Origin: Ailurus styani
Taxonomy: Eukaryota > Chordata > Mammalia > Carnivora > Ailuridae
Reading direction: 5' to 3'
Length of the DNA: 64,000 nucleotides
Assembly (NCBI GenBank): GCA_002007465.1
Contig: LNAC01000163.1
Coordinates: 706,341-770,340, forward strand
Within the stretch, counting starts at the first letter, position 1, and every line of letters starts with the position of its first letter. The position numbers were made by a program, and so were the translations under genes. Of the stretch, positions 56,835-64,000 are shown one piece after another. The notes under the pieces were generated by a model. The model had not been told where the DNA came from. It saw only the letters and a list, made by a program, of their open reading frames with translations, and did not search any database.

Positions 56835-57860
56835 GACAGCACTAACTAAATCCTGTAATTTCTTTGAGGACAAAATATTTGACCCATTCTTAGGATAAAT
56901 GAAGAGTAGTTGGCAAATACTTGTACAAAAGTAAACAAACCATAAATGAGACTGTGTCATATAGAATCATAAAGTCTTTTAAAATTTTCATACACTGAAT
57001 CTCTAATAAGATTTTATTATCAGTTAGTAATAATACCATGAAGAACACATAAAATTATGTTAATCTATTTACCGACACACAGTTTTGGCTTTCTTGCTGA
57101 GGGCAACTACTCCCAAGGTCCCATAGTCTTAACCATCATCAGAAATTCATTATGGCTTTCCAAATACAAGTATAATCTATAATTTTAAGTATCAAGGGAG
57201 AAACGTCTACTCTAATTAAAAGAACATAAAAGACAGCTTTTTACTGTGTGAGCAAGCTGGACTCATTGCTATTTAAAAATCAAATGCAATTTGTAGGCAG
57301 TCCCAACTTGCAAAAGGGCTGTGCAACATAATTTCATTTATAGGACATTTGTGAGCTCAGAACCTCTTTTTTTTTATCAATGAAACAATATCTTAAAAGA
57401 TTATTTGATTTGCAGATATTTTATAGAGTTAACCAACAGAATTCCTGAAATTAAATGTTATTCTTTAATTTATATTTCTCAGTACAAATGACTGATTGTC
57501 CTTTTTACTGTTAGCTTTTTAAAATTTTTTCCTTTTCTGCTGGACTCCTCTATTTCACAATTAAAAAATAATAATTTTCAAAGGTAAGTTTGCAGACATC
57601 AAGGAATTCCTCATTGTGCTTTGTGAATCTCTGTGTTCTATTGGTCTCCTCTCCAGACCTGTCAGGAACTATCTCTTGTATCCACTCACAATCCACATGA
57701 GCTCATCCCCTACCAGGAAAAAGCTTTAGCCCATGTAAGATGCACCCTGACCATGGTCCTCTATCATTTGAGTTCTCAACATCATGCTAATAAGCACTTG
57801 GGGCAACACACTTGAGATTTGAAATTTAAAACATTCAGAACAGTATCAGAGAAGTCAGTA
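56835..57860. other. Non-coding stretch, nothing recognised
   Basis: No gene or repeat is supported. The 60-codon frame at 57633-57815 has no domain. Confidence 0.4.
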
Positions 57861-57868
57861 TAATTTTT

Positions 57869-58040
57869 TAAGGTTTTATTTATTTATTGGAGAGAGAGAG
57901 AGAAAAAGAAAGCATGAGTGGGGGGCAGAGGCAGAGGGAGAAGCAGACTCCCCACTGAGCAGGGAGCCTGATGTGGGGCTGGATCCCAGGACCCTGTGAT
58001 CATGACATGAGCCAAAGGCAGACGCTTAACCAACTGAGTG
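57869..58040 (-). mobile_element. Can-SINE, head-truncated
   Basis: A reverse Can-SINE runs from 'AAGGTTTTATTTATTTATTG' to 'CTTAACCAACTGAG' and stops before the usual GCCACCCAGGCGCCC head. This is a 5'-truncated or later damaged copy. Confidence 0.9.
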
Positions 58041-58560
58041 CTAGATTGAAAGACATGCTCGGCTCGATGTTCATTCTGACTGACATCACCATGATAGTGG
58101 TATTTTAAAATATTGTCCCATATTTTTAAATATAATCTCATCTAATCTACTCAAATATATATGTACATATATAAATACACAGTAATTATGCTCTGTTACT
58201 CATCTTATCACATTTTCTAACAGTAGGTGGAGGGAAAATCCAGATATAAAGAAAGAAGCCAAAGACAACGACTGTATTATTTAGAACACTGTGCTTATAT
58301 ACCAGCAGGATTTCAGAGTTTGGGAAATAAACTAAAGGGATGACAGAGGGAAAATATAATTGCAAAGGAATTTGATTTTTCTGGCACCAGTGAGAGACAT
58401 GCTAGGATCAAAATATAAACAACAAGGGGAATGTCCTGGATTATATACTTTTTTTCTGTTTAGATCTTTGCAAAGAAGAGTCAGCCTGTGGATAGAAAGC
58501 AGGAGGAGTAGCATGCTAGAAAATGTTGCTATGCTATAACAAACATAGAACATTGTGTGT
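58041..58560. other. Non-coding stretch, nothing recognised
   Basis: No feature is supported. Confidence 0.4.
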
Positions 58561-58569
58561 GGGGGCAGG

Positions 58570-58775
58570 GTGGTGCCTAGGTGGTTCAGTCAGTTAAGTG
58601 TCTCACTCTTGGTTTGGGTTCAGATCATGACCTTGCAGTCCTGAGATCAAGCCCCAGGTCCTGCTCCGTGCTCAGCGCAGTCTGCTTCATATTCTTTCTC
58701 CCTCTGCCTCTGCTTCTCTCCCCACTGCACTCTCTCTCTCTAAAATAATAAATAATAAATAAAATCTTTAAAATA
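58570..58775 (+). mobile_element. Can-SINE, old diverged subfamily
   Basis: 'TGGTGCCTAGGTGGTTCAGT', 'CAGTTAAGTGTCTCACTCTT', 'TCAGATCATGACC' and a CT-rich 3' part with AATAAATAAAATCTTT identify it. It is more diverged than other copies. Confidence 0.88.
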
Positions 58776-58999
58776 AAAGGAATATTCTGTATATGTGCAT
58801 TTCATTTAATATTTTACATCACTATAAATTTCTATAAGTTTATTGTGTCTGCTTCTCTAGTGTTTTACTGAAAAAGTGTTTCAGGGTCTAAGAAAATACC
58901 TCTGACAATTTCTCTTTGACCACATTTCTTTTGCTTTCTATATTACTAATTTTACACTCAAATGATATTTAATGACTATTATAAATCAAATGGGAATAC

Positions 59000-59230
59000 T
59001 TTTAGTATAAAAGAAACCTTCTATATTTAAGAGTCTGTTATTTAGTTGTCTCTTTTTTCTTTGTTCTTTTGTTTTATAATTCTGTGTATCAGTGAAATTA
59101 TATGGTACTTGTCTTTTTCTGACTTACTTCGCTTAGCCTTATACTCTCTAGATCCGTCCATGTCATTTCATTGCAAATAGCAAGATTTTTTCTTTTTTTA
59201 TTGCTGACTAATTTTACATAATATAAAGTA
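59000..59230 (-). mobile_element. L1 3' UTR/ORF2 end fragment
   Basis: 'GTACTTGTCTTTTTCTGACT', 'TACTTCGCTTAGCCTTATAC' and 'TCTAGATCCGTCCATGTCAT' are the reverse of the ORF2 end of an older L1. Confidence 0.8.
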
Positions 59231-59639
59231 GTCCTTATAATATTTTGTGTATGCAGCTCTTGGTATCCACCTCATCAACATTTACCAAATATTTTATGGT
59301 TAACCAGTCACTGTCATTTTGGTTTTTAATTGTAAAGAGCTTGAATGAAGAACCAAAGTGCATTCTTGGGGATTATTTAGACTTTGTTTCAATCACGGTC
59401 TCAGTACTCTAGCTCAAAGTCTTTATAGGTTGAATTTCTTGGAGCCCAAATTTCCTTACTTGAAAAATAATTTCACCTAAGTAATTGAGTTGTATGAAAA
59501 GTTATGTTAGAGGAGGTATGTTATGAGAATATATGTGCTCAACTAATAGTTCTACCATTATTTTTTTGTCCTTGAAACACCTGCTCTTCTATCATATCTC
59601 CAGTTCTTAATTTTTTTACATTCACTATATTATTCACTT

Positions 59640-60720
59640 AATTCCATGTCTTTTAATATGTGCAATATATATGTTGCTTACTTGGATATTCTTTGCATTG
59701 ATTTTAAAGTTATACCCATTATATTTTCTCCTAGCGGATAATCATATACTTTCATAAAATATATTTGAACTTACTTTTTAAAAATTATTAAATAGGGGCA
59801 CCTGAGTGGCTCATTGTGTTAAGCTTCTGCCTTCAGCTCAGGTCATGATCTCAGGGTCCTGGGATCGAGTCCCGCATCAGGCTCTCTGCTCAGTGGGAAG
59901 CCTGCTTCCCCCTCTCTCTCTGCCTGCTGCTCTGCCTACTTGTGATCTCTCTCTCTCTCTGTCAAATAAATAAAGATTTAAAATAAATAAATATTATTAA
60001 ATAAAATAATAATATATTGAGACGTTGGCCTCATGTATTAATATGATAAATTTAGCATTATACCCTCAATTTCTTAAATTGTTTGTCCTATATTTCTGAG
60101 AAATTTTATCAAACTGTTCAGTTATTATTGGATCTTGTGATGCTAATTTTTTTACTTGCATGATTTCTTAAGTATATTATTATTATTTAGCCATTAGTAT
60201 TTTGTCATTTAATTATTCATTGCCTAACCATTTTAATATTTTTTCCAGTCTCTACTTCTTCAAATTGATTGATATTTTGGCTGGTCAAAATATGTTTAAG
60301 AATACATCATTTTTTCAGTAAGTCTATTGTGGATATGAACTTTCTGACCCTCTGAGTGTATGAGAATACCTTTATGATTACTTGCACAGGACTGACAAAT
60401 TGGGCATAAAACTCTTGGGGTTTAGTTTGTGTCCCACAAGTTTCATTTCCTTTTAATATTTGGAAGTACAGAGCAATAGTTTTTAGAAGAAACCAGCATT
60501 ACCCTTCTGGGGATTTTATTTTACTTTTTATGTAGTCTTTTCAATGAAAACGTTCTTTTCATTGATCTTGCCATAGTCAGCAACTTCTTTTAATTTTTAA
60601 TTAGATAATTTTCTAAATTTTATAAATCAGTCTCTTGCTCCCTCCCTCCACACCCCCTGCTCCTCTGTATTGTTTCTGTTCTAAATGATCTGATCCTTTT
60701 TCCTGGGAATCCTGTTAGAT
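59640..60720 (-). mobile_element. Possible ancient L1 remnant
   Basis: Texture and phrases such as 'GACAAATTGGGCATAAAACT' and 'TTCATTGATCTTGCC' suggest decayed reverse L1, but no block is clear enough for certainty. A Can-SINE lies inside. Confidence 0.35.
59795..59992 (+). mobile_element. Can-SINE
   Basis: Head GGGGCACCTGAGTGGCTCAT and tail AAATAAATAAAGATTTAAAA. The duplication ATTATTAAATA lies at 59784 and about 59993. Confidence 0.95.
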
Positions 60721-61019
60721 AAGGAGTTAATGGAATGAATGTCATCATCTCCGTGCCTCTCCCTTTTTCTTTTACCTTGAGGCTTAACATGTTTGCTCTG
60801 TGCGAATTTTTTTAATCTTTCTTCTACTTTACCAATTGTACATTATATAATATTCTACCTGCTCCTTACATTCTATTTTTTTCTATTTCATTTTATTTGG
60901 GCATCATGTTTTTAACTTTTCTCATCTGAAACAATTTCTCACAGTGATTGTGAATTCCAGAAATACAGATGCAATATCCACTTGAATCTTCTTAAGAATA
61001 AGAACAGAAGCGCTCTCCT

Positions 61020-61480
61020 GTTCTTAACCTTTTTTTGGAGTATAACAAATATGTAAAATGTGCAGAAATCATCAGTGGACAGCGCATTGTCACACAATGA
61101 ATATACCATGTAGCCACCACCCAAAGAAATAGAAATGCTAGGTGACTTTCTGTCCATGCCCAATTACTATGATTTGCTTCCTCTTGTGAATGTTGATTGC
61201 TTTCCTGAACTTTATTTGATATGTTAGTTATATCTGTTTTTTTTGTTGTTTATTTGTTTCTAATGGAATTATATAGTATGCAATATGGTAAGTGTGACTT
61301 CTTGCAAGATTCATCCACATTGAGGTGTGTGGCTGCAGTTTGTACATTTTTATTGCTGTATGAAATTACATTTCATGAGTAAAACACACTTTGTTTATCA
61401 ACTTTTCTGTTAGACATTTGAATTGTCTCCATTTTTTGAACATTTTAACTAATATTGTTATAAATATGCACACATTGCTC
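61020..61480 (-). mobile_element. Ancient L1M-type remnant
   Basis: 'GGAGTATAACAAATATGTAA', 'GTAGCCACCACCCAAAGAAA', 'TGTGACTTCTTGCAAGATTC' and 'TTGTTTATCAACTTTTCTGT' follow the reverse order of an old L1 3' UTR. Confidence 0.68.
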
Positions 61481-61695
61481 TTAGTATACACCAAGAGTAG
61501 AATGATAAGAGGACACACACAAGTTCAACTTTGGTAGATAGTGCTAAATGATTTTCCAACATAGATATAAAAGTTTACATGATTACCAAGAATACTGGTT
61601 ACCTAATACTACATAACAAACTAAATAAATCTTAGTTCTCTAACACAATAACTATTTTATTATACCTCATGAACTCTGGATCAGGAATTCAACTA

Positions 61696-62197
61696 TAGTT
61701 GACCCATGAACAATGTGAAGATTAGGAGTGCCGACCCCCATACAGTCAAAATTATTTGTATAACTTTTGACTCTCCCAAAATTTAACTAGTAAGAGCCTA
61801 CTATTGGTCAGAAGTCTTACTGATAACATAAGCAGTCAACTGACAAATAGTTGGCATGTTAAGTGTATCATATACTATATATTCTTACCATAGAGTAAGC
61901 TAGAGAAAAGGAAGTGTTATTAAGAAAACTTTAAGAGGGACACCTGAATGGTTCAGTTGATTAAGCATCTGTCTTCAGCTCAGGTCATGATCCCAGAGTC
62001 CCAGGATGGAGCCTTCACTGGACTCCTTGCTCAGCGGGGAGTCTGCTTCTCCCTCTGCCCCTCCTCCCACTTGTGCAAGAAAAAAAAAATCCTAAGAAAG
62101 AGAAAATACATTTACAGGATTGTACTATATTTTTCAACAAAAGCCCACATATAAGTGACTTCAAGTTCAAACCTGTGTTGTTCGGGGGTCAATTGTA
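61696..62197. mobile_element. Tigger-like (TcMar) non-autonomous DNA transposon
   Basis: The ends are inverted: left 'AGTTGACCCATGAACAATGT', right reverse complement 'CAATTGACCCCCGAACAACA', each next to TA, the usual Tc1/mariner target. Inner sequence ('AGTGCCGACCCCCATACAGT', 'TAACTTTTGACTCTCCCAAA', 'GTAAGCTAGAGAAAAGGAAG') matches a common mammalian Tigger-derived repeat. A Can-SINE splits it. Confidence 0.82.
61936..62093 (+). mobile_element. Can-SINE nested in the Tigger-like element
   Basis: 'GGGACACCTGAATGGTTCAG', 'TTGATTAAGCATCTGTCTTC' and the 'CTCAGGTCATGATCC' core lead to an A-tail. It belongs to an older, shorter subfamily. Confidence 0.9.
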
Positions 62198-62199
62198 TT

Positions 62200-63697
62200 T
62201 GAGGATGGTGTTTATGGGAGAATATATAATGTATTGGCAATAATGTTCAGACTAGAGACTTTTTATTTTTCTTTTAGGCAGGAGTTCCTCAGTTGTTAAA
62301 TAAGTCTTCAAGAGTAGGCAGTAATAAAATCATAGAGATTTTCATGTCATTATACTTAGGTTGAATTTAATTATGTGGACAATGAAGAACTGTTTTAAAT
62401 AAGGTGGAGATGTGGCTTAGTTTTGGAAAAGATATTCTAGCATCTGTGGCAAAACAATTAAAAGTATGTGTAAGTAGAAACAAAAAAATATTTGAGAGAC
62501 AAATGCATTTTTTCACATGAGATTGCTAAGCTCTCAATTGGATAAAACATGAGGAAGACATGAACAATATTTAAAGAGGCAGAATCAGCGATACCTATTT
62601 AACAATTGAATGAAAGTCAATGAGAAGAAAAGTTACCTGTTCCTGAGACTGACATCTGGATGAATGGCAAATTCACTGAATATATGAATGACAAATTCAC
62701 AGAATATATGGGAGAAGCTAGCTACAACATTTCTCTTCATGCCCTAACATGTTCTATAGTGGAAGCTTCCACAACAGAACAAATAAACGTGAGCATAACA
62801 AAACTTCACTTAAAGTGAATATTGATGAACTACAAAAACAGCATAATTTGTTTTTAAACAAACAGCCAATATTAGTTCCCCTATGTGTACCTATAGTAAA
62901 AAAATAGTAATTTTTGCTAGCAAAATTTAAATGACACCATGGGGGTAAGAGGACATGGACAGTGGGAAATCACTTGTGAAGAGCCACTGGTTCATTGAAA
63001 TGGGATGGGAGTCTTGAAAATTATGCATATACCACCCAAAAATGAAACAGCAAACAGTATTCCATTCACCAGAATGCAGACCCATCGTTCCTCTTGGAGA
63101 CAGAAAGCTTTTATCCCACATTCTAAGCAAGTTTTCTCTTCTCCAAAAAAATGGAACAAGAGAATCTAAGCCTGTATCCAGAATAATATTAAGTTAGACA
63201 GGTATTTAAATTTTTTACATAAGTTCGTGCTCATTACAGAACTGGGTAAGGTGAATTTGGCTGTGCACCTGCTGTTTTGGGAAATGGTTTCATACACAAG
63301 GTATTTTTCTTGCCAGTTTGCATGTGTTTTACCTTTCTGTGCCAACAGGTTGTTTGCCAAGATGTGTTAATCTAACTTGTATTTTCACTAGAAAACATAG
63401 AAACATAGTGGGGCTTCCTTAATATCTGGAAAGGACCCCAATTAATCACATATATATGTATATATATGATAGTTGGTGGTTTATATCCTCAGAAGTGAAG
63501 TTGTAATTATACACATCAAATAGGAAACTTTCGTCTAATGAGCTTCCTTGACTGAATTTCTAAAGTTTCATAATCATTTGTAAATAAAGTCTTATAAATT
63601 AGGGGATTCTAAGTGATTAGCTGACAGAATGCTTAAAAGATACTATTTTTCACTGGAAAATGCACTGAATCACAAGTAGAGACTTTAAGCCAAATAT
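62200..63697. other. Non-coding stretch, nothing recognised
   Basis: About 1.5 kb has no gene and no repeat I can name. A short tandem repeat lies near 62660-62710 (CAAATTCACTGAATATATGA versus CAAATTCACAGAATATATGG). The frames of 64-67 codons at 62927-63360 have no domain. Confidence 0.4.
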
Positions 63698-63713
63698 TGA
63701 ATTATAATTTTTT

Positions 63714-63882
63714 AAATATTTTATTCATCAGAGAAAGAGAGAGAGAGAGACAATGGCAGATAGAGAGAGAAGCAGGCTCCCTGCTGAGCAAGGAACCTAA
63801 TGTGAGACTTGATCCCAGGACTCTGGGATCATGACCTGAGTCAAAGGCAGATGCTTAACTGACTGAGCTACCCAGGCATCCT
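63714..63882 (-). mobile_element. Can-SINE, older subfamily
   Basis: A reverse Can-SINE ends 'GAGCTACCCAGGCATCC'. Imperfect duplications TTGAATTATAATTTTT (63698) and TTGAATTACAGTTTTT (63883) flank it; their divergence agrees with an older insertion. Confidence 0.93.
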
Positions 63883-64000
63883 TTGAATTACAGTTTTTGA
63901 TCAGAGATGGAGCTTGTGTGATAGTCTTACTCCATATACTGGGAAGGAGAATAACAAAGCCATGAGACAGGAGAATATTCCTTTGAAAGTAGCTTTTAGC

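Noticed and set aside
1..64000. A CRISPR array, phage, operon or other prokaryotic system
   Set aside because: Dispersed SINEs and LINEs with target-site duplications, MIR/L2 fossils and microsatellites make this a mammalian nuclear sequence. No regularly spaced direct repeats or dense coding regions occur.

Overview
This window is nuclear DNA from a carnivoran mammal. The decisive evidence is the tRNA-derived Can-SINE, present in about twenty copies on both strands. Its head reads roughly GGGCGCCTGGGTGGCTCAG, followed by an 'AAAGCCTCTGC(T/C)TTCGGCTC' block, a CT-rich stretch and an AATAAA-rich tail. The AAAGCCTCTGC form points to an arctoid caniform, most likely a mustelid (an inference). 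L1 families of carnivoran type, MIR and L2 fossils, a MER20 and a Tigger-like DNA transposon complete the picture. I see no host protein-coding exon, tRNA, rRNA, CRISPR array or prokaryotic feature. The region reads as intergenic or deep-intronic, AT-rich, repeat-packed DNA. Nearly all open frames are chance or transposon frames.

Layout. 1-2.5 kb: the 5' part of a young minus-strand L1, cut by the window edge, with a CpG-rich 5' UTR/promoter and an uninterrupted ORF1. 2.5-44 kb: mostly old sequence with Can-SINEs, MIR/L2 relics, 5'-truncated L1 tails (several with clear target-site duplications), older L1 fragments and microsatellites. 44.65-51.69 kb: a second, longer but decayed minus-strand L1. 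It has a broken ORF1, an ORF2 that lacks most of its endonuclease domain and carries stops and frameshifts, and a 5' UTR invaded by Can-SINEs in opposite orientations. 51.7-64 kb: again old L1 pieces and SINEs, plus a Tigger-like element split by a SINE.

Two things deserve attention. First, the assembly has nine isolated single-N positions and one 42-N gap. Seven of the nine single Ns are clearly bounded by near-identical direct copies of the same local sequence. Two adjoin truncated Can-SINEs, and several lie in the L1. This looks like a scaffolding artefact that duplicates sequence where contig ends overlap or two haplotypes differ, so the apparent tandem duplications should not be read as biology. 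Second, the 5'-truncated L1 at 43.6-44.1 kb carries about 150 bp of unrelated sequence between two A-tracts inside a 14-bp target-site duplication, which is the signature of an L1 3' transduction. I found no convincing undescribed biological system.
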